NCBI RefSeq assembly: GCF_900460215.1 | Contig: NZ_UHIA01000003.1 | Location: 62,001 to 126,000, forward strand | DNA: 64,000 nucleotides | Direction: 5' to 3' | Source: Suttonella indologenes | GTDB taxonomy: Bacteria; Pseudomonadota; Gammaproteobacteria; Cardiobacteriales; Cardiobacteriaceae | Shown here: one piece after another, positions 35,443 to 43,541 of the stretch | Position numbering within the stretch: position 1 is the stretch's first letter | Layout: every line of letters starts with the position of its first letter | Translations under genes and position numbers: made by a program | The notes under the pieces: generated by a model | Told to the model about the DNA's origin: nothing | The model's input: the letters and a program-made list of their open reading frames with translations, nothing else | The model's database searches: none

Positions 35443-36437
35443 ACCTGAGTTCGGGATAAGCACCCCACTAAAAAATAAAGAGCAATTGTGATAATCTACT
35501 GTTTTGACAAAACAAACCATTACAAAAGCCCTTTAACATGGAACATCTTACAACACTTTTCTGCCAAGTAGATGATTTTTGTAAAACATTTGAAGCAGAC
35601 TTTAACCGCACACTCATCAGCAAACCCAACAGCAGAAACCGAAAAGCCTCTATCAGTACTTCCGAAATCATTACCGTATGGATCTATTTCCATCATATCC
35701 GCATACGTGATTCCAAAAGCTACTATCTATGGCAAATTAAAACCATTTGGAAAACAGCATTCCCCACCATGCCAAGCTACAATCGATTTATCGAATTAGC
35801 ACAACGTGCATTACCTGCTATGTTGGTTTTTCTCAGTACTCAAATGGGGAAATGTACAGGCATCAGTATCGTGGATTCCACCATCTTATCTGTTTGTCAC
35901 AATCGTCGAATTCATAGGCATAAAGTGTTTAAAAACATTGCTCAACGTGGCAAAAGCAGCATGGGTTGGTTCTATGGATTTAAACTTCATGCAGTGTTTA
36001 ATCATGTAGGAGAGCTAGTCAATTTCTGCCTAACGCCAGGCAATGTTGATGACCGTAAAGGCTTACGACAAATGGCAAACAAACTATTTGGATTGTTGGT
36101 TGGGGATAGAGGCTATATCAGCAAAGAGTTAAGCGATTGCTTAGAAAAGAGATACAACATCACTTTACTGACAGGCAAGAAAAAGAATATGAAATCCCCG
36201 CCCCAAAGTCCTGAACAAAAAAGGTTGTTAAAACAAAGATGTGTTGTTGAAACGATTTTTGATCAGTTAAAGAATCTATGCCAAATTGAACATACTCGCC
36301 ATCGTTTAGAGAAGGGATTTTTGTTGAATCTGATTTCTGGATTAACGGCATATTGCTTGTTTGCGTATAAGCCGCAGATGTTTGGGAAGAATGCTTTGGC
36401 GGCTGCTAAATAGAGGTGGCTTATCCCGAACTCAGGT
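35443..36437 (+). mobile_element. IS982-family insertion sequence, copy 2
   Basis: 995 bases with the same terminal inverted repeats as copy 1. It is in the opposite orientation, which makes the outer ends of the composite transposon identical. Confidence 0.92.
35538..36413 (+). CDS. IS982-family transposase (copy 2)
   Basis: 291 residues with DDE motifs identical to copy 1 (ISIVDSTILSVC, VGDRGYISKEL, RCVVETIFDQLKNLC). Both copies are full length, so mobility of the composite unit could be driven from either end. Confidence 0.92.
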   Translation: MEHLTTLFCQVDDFCKTFEADFNRTLISKPNSRNRKASISTSEIITVWIYFHHIRIRDSKSYYLWQIKTIWKTAFPTMPSYNRFIELAQRALPAMLVFLSTQMGKCTGISIVDSTILSVCHNRRIHRHKVFKNIAQRGKSSMGWFYGFKLHAVFNHVGELVNFCLTPGNVDDRKGLRQMANKLFGLLVGDRGYISKELSDCLEKRYNITLLTGKKKNMKSPPQSPEQKRLLKQRCVVETIFDQLKNLCQIEHTRHRLEKGFLLNLISGLTAYCLFAYKPQMFGKNALAAAK

Positions 36438-36444
36438 TATTTTA
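36438..36444. repeat. Target-site duplication, right copy (TATTTTA)
   Basis: Exact match of the seven bases at 28894-28900, immediately outside the right IS982 copy. Confidence 0.85.
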
Positions 36445-36608
36445 GAATTGTGCCATCTATCGGGCAAGTGGGTTTACAAACATAAAAAATCCTCATACCT
36501 GATTTTGTTTTTCTCGACGAACAAGCATTTTTCCCAAATCTGAAAAGTATTTGTATCATTAAAACAACAAACCCCAAGCAAGAAAGTTGCATTTTTAATA
36601 CTTTCTCT

Positions 36609-36637
36609 TTGCATTTTTACGACAAACAGCTTATGAT
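36609..36637 (+). promoter_or_regulatory. Sigma-70 promoter of the rmpM-like gene
   Basis: TTGCAT (36609-36614), 17 bases, then TATGAT (36632-36637). The leader to the ATG is ~68 bases and ends GGGAGAACATA. The same -35 and spacing occur upstream of the porin gene. The rest of 36445-36710 shows no gene. Confidence 0.75.
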
Positions 36638-36710
36638 GCGCTGCGGTGGGTAGTTTTACCCCCTCGCAAACAATGAACTTGCAAGTTTTTGTTTAATTTG
36701 GGAGAACATA

Positions 36711-37319
36711 ATGAAACTGAAACAACTGCTTGCAGTTGCCGTACTTGCTGGCGCAAGCTACGCTTCTGCACAACAACTGGAAAATTTGACGTCTAATGCA
36801 GACACTCAAATCCTTGTTAAAAACAACTTCGGCGAGTGCGTTACCGTTATGGCTAATCGCAACTTGACCGGCTGCGGCGATGCACCTGCACAACCGCAAC
36901 CTGTTCAGCAAGTAGCAGAACGTCAAGTGGTTACCTTATCTGCCGACACCTACTTCGATTTCGACAAATCCGTATTGAAGCCTGAAGGTAAAGCGGCCAT
37001 TCGACAATTGGCGCAAGAATTAAACTCTCGTGGCGCCAACGTGCAGAAAATTACCGTTGTAGGCAACACCGACTCTAAAGGTTCTGATGCTTACAACCAA
37101 AAATTGTCTGAGCGTCGTGCTGCGGCTGTCGGCAACTTCCTGATTGAAAACGGCGTACCCGGAACAATCATTGAAGCTTACGGCAATGGCGAGCGCAACC
37201 CTGTTGCCTCTAACGACACTGCCCAAGGCCGTGCACAAAACCGCCGTGTTGACATCACTGTTGACGGCGTTGTTGAGCGCAGCGTTCAACAACCTAGTAC
37301 TGGTATTGTTACCCAGTAA
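36711..37319 (+). CDS. OmpA-family outer membrane protein, RmpM-like
   Basis: 202 residues with a Sec signal (MKLKQLLAVAVLAGASYASA). A short N-terminal region has ILVKNNFGECV, reminiscent of Neisseria RmpM. The OmpA peptidoglycan-binding domain spans ~75-190: TYFDFDKSVLKPEG, then NTDSKGSDAYNQKLSERRAA with the diaminopimelate-binding Asp/Arg, and GRAQNRRVDI. It lacks a beta-barrel, so it probably tethers porins to the wall, consistent with the abundant porin at 49-50 kb. A strong promoter and terminator make it a single-gene unit. Confidence 0.88.
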   Translation: MKLKQLLAVAVLAGASYASAQQLENLTSNADTQILVKNNFGECVTVMANRNLTGCGDAPAQPQPVQQVAERQVVTLSADTYFDFDKSVLKPEGKAAIRQLAQELNSRGANVQKITVVGNTDSKGSDAYNQKLSERRAAAVGNFLIENGVPGTIIEAYGNGERNPVASNDTAQGRAQNRRVDITVDGVVERSVQQPSTGIVTQ

Positions 37320-37346
37320 TTTTTAGTGGATATGCCTAATCCCACC

Positions 37347-37369
37347 AAACCCCGCTCAGCGGGGTTTTT
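37347..37369 (+). terminator. Rho-independent terminator of the rmpM-like gene
   Basis: AAACCCCGC and GCGGGGTTT around loop TCA, followed by a T run. Confidence 0.92.
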
Positions 37370-37418
37370 CATTCCCCCTATTTTGCTGAAATCATTCCGT
37401 CCAATACTATTTTTCCGC

Positions 37419-37424
37419 TATAAT
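37419..37424 (+). promoter_or_regulatory. Putative -10 box for DUF3817-rimO
   Basis: TATAAT in the context CGCTATAATCCGCGC, the same 14-base core (GCTATAATCCGCGC) found at 821-834. No convincing -35 is visible. It lies 30 bases before the DUF3817 start. Confidence 0.5.
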
Positions 37425-37453
37425 CCGCGCCCTATTTTTAACCTTAATACCTT

Positions 37454-37753
37454 ATGATTAACCGTATTTTTAGCATTATTGCCATTTTGGAAGGGCTGTC
37501 GCTCTTATTCCTGATTTTTGTCGCCATGCCTTTGAAATACTACGGCGGTCAGCATCTGCCCGTCTATTACAGCGGCTGGACGCACGGCGGCTTATTCCTC
37601 GCCTACATCCTTGCCCTCATTCCCGCCGCGCATGTGAACCGCTGGTCATTGCTGATTTTTCTGGCGGGTCTTTTCGCCTCCGTCATTCCTTTCGGCACTT
37701 TTGCCTTTGAATGGTATGTCAAACGCCGCCAAACGCGCCTCGATACGCTCTAA
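37454..37753 (+). CDS. DUF3817 family small membrane protein
   Basis: 99 residues with about three membrane helices. It has the family pattern IFSIIAILEGLSLLFLIFVAMPLKYY and a central SGWTHGGLFLAYILAL, ending in a basic tail. Function unknown. It is 21 bases upstream of rimO in the same direction and probably cotranscribed; no functional link can be read. Confidence 0.85.
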   Translation: MINRIFSIIAILEGLSLLFLIFVAMPLKYYGGQHLPVYYSGWTHGGLFLAYILALIPAAHVNRWSLLIFLAGLFASVIPFGTFAFEWYVKRRQTRLDTL

Positions 37754-37774
37754 TATCTACAAAAATACATCATC

Positions 37775-39100
37775 ATGAACACATCCTCTCCTTCCGTCGG
37801 CTTTATCAGCCTGGGTTGTCCCAAAGCCCTTGTGGACTCCGAACGCATTCTCACGCAACTCTCTACCGACGGCTACCGCATCGTCAATAACTACGACGAT
37901 GCCAATGTCGTCATCGTCAACACCTGCGGCTTTATCGACGAAGCCGTGGCGGAATCGCTGAACACCATCGGCGAAGCGCTGGATGCCAACGGACGCGTGA
38001 TTGTTACCGGCTGCTTAGGCGTCAAACCCGAGATGATTCGCGAACTCCATCCCGGTGTACTGGCAATTTCAGGACCACAAGCCTATGAATCGGTGATGCA
38101 AGCCGTGCATCAAGCCGTGCCGAAGCCGGCAAAAAATCCGCATATCGACTTGGTACCGGATATCGGGCTGCGCCTCACGCCGCGCCATTACGCCTATTTG
38201 AAAATCTCCGAAGGCTGCGATCATAAATGCAGCTTCTGCATCATTCCCAGCATGCGCGGACGCCTGCAAAGCCGCAGCGCCGGCGATGTGATGCGCGAAG
38301 CCGAAGCACTGGCCAAATCGGGCGTGAAAGAACTGCTGGTCGTCTCGCAAGACACCTCCGCCTACGGCGCGGACATCAAACACAAACTGGATTTCTGGGG
38401 CGGCAAACCGGTCAAATCGCGTTTATTCGAACTCTGCAAAGCCTTGGGCGAATTAGACGTATGGGTGCGCCTGCATTATGTGTATCCCTACCCCAATGTT
38501 GACGAACTCATTCCCCTGATGGCGGAAGGCAAAATCCTGCCCTATCTGGATATTCCCCTGCAACATGCCAATCCCGAGATTCTCAAAGCCATGCGCCGCC
38601 CCGGCAATATCGAGCGTACCCTCGAGCGCATCCGCTCATGGCGCGAGATCTGCCCCGACATTGCCATCCGCAGCACCTTCATTACCGGCTTCCCCGGCGA
38701 AACTGAAGCCCAATTCCAAGAACTGCTGGATTTCATTGACGAAGCGGAAATCAACCGCGCCGGCTGCTTTGCCTACTCGCCCGTAGAAGGCGCCGGCGCC
38801 AACGCCTTGCCCGATGCGGTGTCGGAAGAAGTCAAACAAGAGCGGCTGGCGCGCTTTATGCAAAAACATAATGAAGTCAGCCGCCGCTTATTGGAAGCCA
38901 AAATCGGCAGCGTGATGCCGGTATTGATAGACGAAATCGACGAAGACAGCCAAAGCGCGATTGCCCGCAGCCCCTATGATGCCCCCGAAATCGACGGCGT
39001 GGTGCATATCAGCCACATCGAAGGCGCGGAAAAAGGACAACTTCTGCATGTGGAAATTCACGACGCCGACGAACATGACCTGTTTGCCGAAGTCTATTAA
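37775..39100 (+). CDS. rimO: Ribosomal protein S12 methylthiotransferase RimO
   Basis: 441 residues. It methylthiolates Asp88 of ribosomal protein S12. The N-terminal UPF0004 domain binds one Fe-S cluster through Cys15, Cys51 and Cys80. The radical-SAM cluster is held by Cys148, Cys152 and Cys155 (GCDHKCSFCIIPSMRG). A C-terminal TRAM domain ends the protein (APEIDGVVHIS). The S12-type reading SLGCPKALVDSERIL distinguishes it from MiaB. Full length, no anomalies. Confidence 0.96.
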   Translation: MNTSSPSVGFISLGCPKALVDSERILTQLSTDGYRIVNNYDDANVVIVNTCGFIDEAVAESLNTIGEALDANGRVIVTGCLGVKPEMIRELHPGVLAISGPQAYESVMQAVHQAVPKPAKNPHIDLVPDIGLRLTPRHYAYLKISEGCDHKCSFCIIPSMRGRLQSRSAGDVMREAEALAKSGVKELLVVSQDTSAYGADIKHKLDFWGGKPVKSRLFELCKALGELDVWVRLHYVYPYPNVDELIPLMAEGKILPYLDIPLQHANPEILKAMRRPGNIERTLERIRSWREICPDIAIRSTFITGFPGETEAQFQELLDFIDEAEINRAGCFAYSPVEGAGANALPDAVSEEVKQERLARFMQKHNEVSRRLLEAKIGSVMPVLIDEIDEDSQSAIARSPYDAPEIDGVVHISHIEGAEKGQLLHVEIHDADEHDLFAEVY

Positions 39101-39229
39101 ACAGCGCCACTTCATTGAAGCGGCTTTTTATTGCCTGCCGACAGCGTCGCAGCAGGCTTGCAGCAAAGATGCGAACATGCCATGATGCGCCCGAACATCA
39201 TCACAAGAATCAGCTGAGGAGCTACATTT

Positions 39230-40060
39230 ATGCCAAGCCATGCGGAATTTCGCCGTGCCGCGCAATGCATCATTGAAGCGGTGGGCAAGGACAATATCGC
39301 CTCCGCCACGCATTGCGCGCTGCGCCTGCGTCTTGTCTTGCACAATAATAGTCGTATCCGCCAAGAACTCCTAGACCAAGAACCTTTGATTAAAGGCTAT
39401 TTTTTCAATGCCGGAGAATTTCAAATCGTCTTTGGTGCGGAGCATATCACAGCCGCCTATACCGCCTTTGAAGCCGTCATGGCGGAAAATCCGAATACGG
39501 GTTTTAGTAAACTCTGGCGCAATCTGAGCCGCCTCTTTCGCAGCGACAGCAGCGCAGAAAATACCTCAACGCCGCCTCGCAGCAAAGCACTTCCTGCCAA
39601 TCCCATTCCACTGGAATGGCAGCAGCCCATCAATGGCGACATCTTGCCGCTGAGCGCCGTGCCGGAAGAAAGTTTCGCACATGGCGACATGGGCGTCGGT
39701 TTTGCGATTGAGCCTAGCGATGGCGAAGTACGCTCGCCCGTCAACGGCAGTATCATCGCCATTTTTCCCACCAAACATGCGATTGGCATCCGCGCCGATA
39801 ACGGCACGGAAATCCTAATCCATATCGGCATCGACAGCATCAAACTGCGCGGCGAAGGCATCCGCCTCTTGGTCGGCATCCATAAACGCGTCAGCGCAGG
39901 ACAGGCCTTATTGCAAGTCGATTGGGACTTCCTGCGCCGACACATCAGCACCGTCAGTCCGATTATCTTTCCCGAATACGACAAAGAGCAATGGACTCTC
40001 TGTTTAGACAAAACCATCCCTTACCTACAGGAACGCAGCCAAGATGAACCCCATTCTTAA
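39230..40060 (+). CDS. Glucose-superfamily PTS EIIB-EIIA protein without EIIC
   Basis: 276 residues. An N-terminal EIIB-like domain (~1-85) keeps a phosphorylatable Cys29 in NIASATHCALRLRLVL. A linker of ~45 residues is followed by an EIIA(Glc)-type domain with both histidines: His183 (TKHAIGI) and the active His198 (TEILIHIGIDSI). No membrane EIIC is fused or adjacent, so it is either a partner of a distant permease or a regulatory phosphoprotein charged by the HPr/EI encoded at 10 kb. It overlaps the next gene by 17 bases, hinting at joint expression. Confidence 0.85.
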   Translation: MPSHAEFRRAAQCIIEAVGKDNIASATHCALRLRLVLHNNSRIRQELLDQEPLIKGYFFNAGEFQIVFGAEHITAAYTAFEAVMAENPNTGFSKLWRNLSRLFRSDSSAENTSTPPRSKALPANPIPLEWQQPINGDILPLSAVPEESFAHGDMGVGFAIEPSDGEVRSPVNGSIIAIFPTKHAIGIRADNGTEILIHIGIDSIKLRGEGIRLLVGIHKRVSAGQALLQVDWDFLRRHISTVSPIIFPEYDKEQWTLCLDKTIPYLQERSQDEPHS

Positions 40061-41432
40061 TGCCTTGCAAGACAGCGATTTTCAATTACATCCGCCCGCC
40101 GAAGAAGCGTCTATCCGCGCTTTGGAAGCAACACTCGGCTGCGCGCTGCAAGCACAATGGCGGGAATTTCTGCTGACCGCCGACGGCGCGACGCAATACT
40201 TTGAAGACGGCGAAATCCATGCGCAATGGCTGTCTTGTGAAGACATTATCCGCACGCGCGCCGCTATCATGGATTTTCTGGCACAGACTTTTGGCGAGAA
40301 CTGGCAGACACATCCGCTTGAAAACGCGGAAGACGGCATTGCCAATACTCTTTTGCATCCGTTATGGCTGCCCTTCTACCGCAATGAAGTCGGCACTTTC
40401 TGCCTCGACCATAGCCAAGCCGCCGTCCCCGTTATCATGCTGCTGCATCCCGACGAAGACGGCGAAGGCTATATGCCGATTCTTGCGGCTAGTCATTTAA
40501 ATCAATGGCTGGATTTTATGACAGAAAACGAGGGCTTAAACAATGACAACCTGCTCGACATGGTTGAAGATTTGATGGACGAATACGGCATACTGGACGA
40601 ATTGGGCGAATTTGTCGCCCCGCAAGCGCAATATAATGCCTTTGACCATATCGGCTTTGCCATTCATAGTGAAAGCGATTTCGCAGCACTCTTAGAAACC
40701 CTGCAATCACAAACGCTTGAAAGCATTGAAACGCCCAATGGCTATTATTATTGCTACCGCGAAAGCGATACGGCGGCAGGCATCTCACTCTGGGTGAGCG
40801 TCAATCAGGCACAGGATTTCAACAGCCTCGAGCCGCATTTCTTCGGCGACAGCCGCCGCCGCATTCATGCCCACCGCTACCTAAATACACAAGACAATCC
40901 CTTTGTCGGCTGCTGCTATGCTTGGGCGCAGGCGGAGGCAAAACAGAGCGCGAGCGAAGCGGACAATCCGGAAGGACTTTATCCCCTGCTCTTCAATCTG
41001 ATGGGCTTCGACCATATCCGCGAGACATTTCCGCTAGATGACAGCCTAAATGAAATCATCGAATTCAGCGTACAGCTCACCGCTTTCCCGCACAGAATCA
41101 GCCTTTATGCCGATGAAAAAGCTTTTACCGCCGCTGAAAGAGAAACGCCTTATGCCGCCCAAACCTTTATCCCTATCGGCTTGATGCAGCAGGAAACGCA
41201 AGACAATGCCGAGGGAAAAGTCCTGCCGACAGCTTATATTAGCGGCAGCATCAAAGCCGCCGCATTGCGCGAAAATCCGCTGAGCGGCGAAGTCTTCTAC
41301 CATCTTGTGATTGACAGCTACGGCGGCGCAATCGATCTGCTTGCCCACCCCGACCTTTTCCCCCAAGCCCCCGCCGTCGGCAATATCGTCGAAACTGAGG
41401 CGTGGTTGAACGGCATGATAATAAAACATTAA
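40044..41432 (+). CDS. SUKH (SMI1/KNR4)-domain protein with unknown C-terminal half
   Basis: 462 residues, cytoplasmic (no signal or helix). The first ~160 residues look like a SUKH domain: IRALEATLGCALQAQWREFL, LWLPFYRNEVGTFCLDH and the closing HLNQWLDFM. SUKH proteins include immunity proteins and many housekeeping proteins. The C-terminal ~290 residues are not recognised; they contain AFDHIGFAIHSESDFAALL and end in a beta-rich segment. No toxin or secretion gene lies nearby, and the 17-base overlap with the EIIBA gene argues for a metabolic or regulatory partnership rather than immunity. Confidence 0.6.
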   Translation: MNPILNALQDSDFQLHPPAEEASIRALEATLGCALQAQWREFLLTADGATQYFEDGEIHAQWLSCEDIIRTRAAIMDFLAQTFGENWQTHPLENAEDGIANTLLHPLWLPFYRNEVGTFCLDHSQAAVPVIMLLHPDEDGEGYMPILAASHLNQWLDFMTENEGLNNDNLLDMVEDLMDEYGILDELGEFVAPQAQYNAFDHIGFAIHSESDFAALLETLQSQTLESIETPNGYYYCYRESDTAAGISLWVSVNQAQDFNSLEPHFFGDSRRRIHAHRYLNTQDNPFVGCCYAWAQAEAKQSASEADNPEGLYPLLFNLMGFDHIRETFPLDDSLNEIIEFSVQLTAFPHRISLYADEKAFTAAERETPYAAQTFIPIGLMQQETQDNAEGKVLPTAYISGSIKAAALRENPLSGEVFYHLVIDSYGGAIDLLAHPDLFPQAPAVGNIVETEAWLNGMIIKH

Positions 41433-41512
41433 GCCGCGCAGCTTTTTAACTCATCGTGCGTAATTCTCCACCTATAATCTTCGATTTAGATGGAGATGTA
41501 AGCACAGGCAAC

Positions 41513-41923
41513 CTAAGCAGGGCGTTCTTGTTTTTCGATGTACTGTCTAATGGTATCAATCGTAGCACCGCCAGTCGTCAGCAAACAATACGCTCTAGTC
41601 CAAAGTACAGGCTTGTAGTAAAACTCTGCCAAGTGCTTTGCAAATTCCTTTCGCATCAATCGGCTCGTTACCGTTTTTAGATTATTGATAAACTTGCTTA
41701 GCATGATATTAGGATGCATATCAAGCAGTAAATGCACATGGTCGGCTTCCCCATTGAATTCTAACAGCTCAACTTCCCATTTTTGGCAAAGGTCGGTTAC
41801 GATTTCTTTTAGCCTATCGAGCATAGCTCCAGTAAAGCATTTTCTGCGGTATTTTGTGACTAGCACTAAATGGTAAGTAAGTTTATAAACGCAATGATAA
41901 TGGGATTTTAGTTTGTTATTCAT
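41513..41923 (-). CDS. tnpA: IS200/IS605 Y1 transposase TnpA
   Basis: 136 residues from ATG 41923. The HUH motif is GEADHVHLLLDM and the nucleophilic Tyr is in DTIRQYIEKQ, so the single-strand transposase looks intact. A GTG three codons upstream is an alternative start. It is transcribed away from tnpB across a 60-base gap. Confidence 0.9.
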   Translation of the reverse strand: MNNKLKSHYHCVYKLTYHLVLVTKYRRKCFTGAMLDRLKEIVTDLCQKWEVELLEFNGEADHVHLLLDMHPNIMLSKFINNLKTVTSRLMRKEFAKHLAEFYYKPVLWTRAYCLLTTGGATIDTIRQYIEKQERPA

Positions 41924-41983
41924 GATTGACACTAAGTAGGATTTACGCTAAATTATACCTACATTCAAGTTGACTAACAACCC

Positions 41984-43111
41984 ATGCTCAAAGCCTACAA
42001 ATACAGAATTTACCCAAACCAACAACAAGCCATAGCGTTTGAACAACACTTTGGTTGTGTTCGTTTTGTTTATAATTGGGCATTGGCATTACAAAATAGA
42101 TATTACAAAATCTTTGACAAATCATTATCCCGTACTCAAATACAAAACCAATTAGTCAAGAAAAAGAAAACAGGCAAGTTTGCATGGCTAAACGAAGTTA
42201 ATAGCCAATCGTTACTAAATGCCTTACTAAATGTCCATACCGCTTTTACTAATTTCTTCAAAGGTCGTGCCAAGTTTCCACGCTTTAAATCTAAAAAAAT
42301 CCCACAGCGAAGTTATCAATGTCCACAACATTGCACCATAAACTTTGAACAAGGCATCATCAACCTACCCAAAATCAAAGGCATCAAAACCGTATTTAGC
42401 CGTGAATTTATTGGCAATATCAAAACGGTTACCATCACTAAGACAGCAACAGGCAAATACCATGCAAGTATTTTAGTAGAAAACAATGAAATTGTACCAA
42501 CACCAACCACAATAGAGCCTAGCCTAACTGTAGGTATTGACTTAGGCATCAGCCACTTACTCAATCTATCAGACGGTAGCAAGTTTGATAACCCAAAACA
42601 TTTATCTAAAGCAAGCAAACGCCTTGCAATACAGCAAAAAATTTTTGCTCGCAAACAAAAACAAAGTAAAAACCATCAAAAACAAAAATTAGCCGTTGCT
42701 CGTATTTATGAAAAAGTACGCAACCAGCGTTTAGACTTACACCACAAAATCACGCATAAACTGATTTGCGAAAACCAAGCTACCAGTTATGCACTTGAAG
42801 ATTTAGCGGTGAAAAACATGGTAAAGAACCGAAAACTTGCCAAAGCCATTAATGATGTCGGTTGGGGGCAGTTTGTTACCCTGCTTACCTACAAGGCGAA
42901 TTGGTATGGTAAAAACATTCTAAAAGTGAATCGATTCTTTGCCAGTAGTAAAATTTGTTCGCATTGCCATCACAAATTAGACAGTCTGCCGTTGTCAGTC
43001 AGAAATTGGGCATGTCCTAGCTGTCAAACACACCATGACCGTGATATCAATGCAGCAAGCAATATACGCCATCAAGCGTTAGCTGATGCACTAGGACTTA
43101 GTGCTGTGTAA
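41984..43111 (+). CDS. tnpB: RNA-guided nuclease TnpB
   Basis: 375 residues. N-terminal RNA-binding region (KAYKYRIYPNQQQAIAFEQH), then a RuvC nuclease with Asp in VGIDLGISHLL, Glu in ALEDLAVKNM and Asp in HDRDINAASN. A zinc ribbon CSHCHH...CPSC is inserted before the last motif. All catalytic residues are present, so an active omega-RNA-guided nuclease is expected. The guide would come from DNA just beyond the right end of the element. Confidence 0.9.
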   Translation: MLKAYKYRIYPNQQQAIAFEQHFGCVRFVYNWALALQNRYYKIFDKSLSRTQIQNQLVKKKKTGKFAWLNEVNSQSLLNALLNVHTAFTNFFKGRAKFPRFKSKKIPQRSYQCPQHCTINFEQGIINLPKIKGIKTVFSREFIGNIKTVTITKTATGKYHASILVENNEIVPTPTTIEPSLTVGIDLGISHLLNLSDGSKFDNPKHLSKASKRLAIQQKIFARKQKQSKNHQKQKLAVARIYEKVRNQRLDLHHKITHKLICENQATSYALEDLAVKNMVKNRKLAKAINDVGWGQFVTLLTYKANWYGKNILKVNRFFASSKICSHCHHKLDSLPLSVRNWACPSCQTHHDRDINAASNIRHQALADALGLSAV

Positions 43112-43250
43112 AGAGTTCCCCCAGTATAATACTTATCAGCGTAAGTGTGCTGGTGAAAGGTAACAACTCAATCTAGGTTGAGGTTGTTATGGGTCGCAAA
43201 GATTCCCCCATCATAACCGCTAGGTTTGGTGGTGGGAGTGTGTCAATGCT
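43060..43250 (+). ncRNA. Putative omega-RNA (right-end element RNA) of TnpB
   Basis: The tnpB 3' end and following ~140 bases can form two hairpins: AACAACTCAA/TTGAGGTTGTT (43163-43188) and CCCCCATCATAACC/GGTTTGGTGGTGGG (43205-43236). In characterised systems the guide RNA scaffold spans this region and the flanking host bases form the guide. Boundaries are inferred. Confidence 0.5.
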
Positions 43251-43257
43251 GGCCTTA

Positions 43258-43411
43258 TTAATCAATAAGCGTTTTATTCTGTGGTGCGAAACGCGCCAAA
43301 GCCTCTAATGCTTCCAGAATATGCGCCTTTTCACTGTCTGGCAAACCTTGCAGAGGACGCGGCAGACAATCGACGTCGCACAGTTTTCCCGCGCTGAGTA
43401 AGGCGGCAATC
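43258..43411 (-). pseudogene. 3' stump of a DapA-family aldolase gene
   Basis: The last ~50 codons remain, reading LSAGKLCDVDCLPRPLQGLP, then DSEKAHILEALEALARF, with TAA at 43258-43260. This resembles the C-terminal helices of dihydrodipicolinate synthase/N-acetylneuraminate lyase proteins. The rest of the gene is absent; coding potential stops near 43411, where an unrelated stump begins. The IS605 element lies just beyond its stop. Confidence 0.5.
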
Positions 43412-43541
43412 GTTCAACGATATCGATATCAATCCGCCATTGCGGTTCGGCGGCGGCAGCGTGAATAAGAAAATCGGCGGCGCTTCGCTGGATGAAGACC
43501 TGCGCCGCATCGATGCGATGTCCGACAAAACGAGTTTTTAA
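43412..43541 (+). pseudogene. 3' stump of an unidentified gene
   Basis: About 38 codons in frame end in INPPLRFGGGSVNKKIGG, then ASLDEDLRRIDAMSDKTSF and TAA at 43539-43541, overlapping the tehB stop. I do not recognise the family. Codon use is host-like. With the opposing DapA-like stump it marks a deletion junction near ATCGTTCAACGAT. Confidence 0.4.

Larger units (their letters stand above)
28901..36437. mobile_element. 7.5-kb composite transposon with inverted IS982-family ends
   Basis: Two 995-base IS982-family copies in opposite orientation bound the segment. The outer ends are both ACCTGAGTTCGGGATAAG and are flanked by the 7-base duplication TATTTTA, so the whole block appears to have transposed as a unit between xylB and the rmpM-like gene. 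Cargo: a type II toxin-antitoxin remnant, a plasmid replication-accessory pseudogene, a Fic protein, an IS30 element, two transposase fragments and rclA. Much of the non-IS cargo (for example 29.9-31.9 kb) is visibly AT-richer than the host genes and looks plasmid-derived (Moraxellaceae-like by gene type; inference). Confidence 0.88.
41450..43250. mobile_element. IS200/IS605-family element with divergent tnpA and tnpB
   Basis: Divergent Y1 transposase and TnpB genes. A left-end imperfect hairpin (CTCCA...TGGAG, 41466-41495) and right-end hairpins (43163-43236) are present, with no terminal inverted repeats, as expected for this family. Exact ends are not determined; the right end must lie before the DapA-like stop codon at 43258. 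Confidence 0.8.

Noticed and set aside
43331..43528. 65-codon minus-strand frame in the scar region
   Set aside because: It crosses the junction of two gene stumps and is antisense to one of them; translation is low-complexity.
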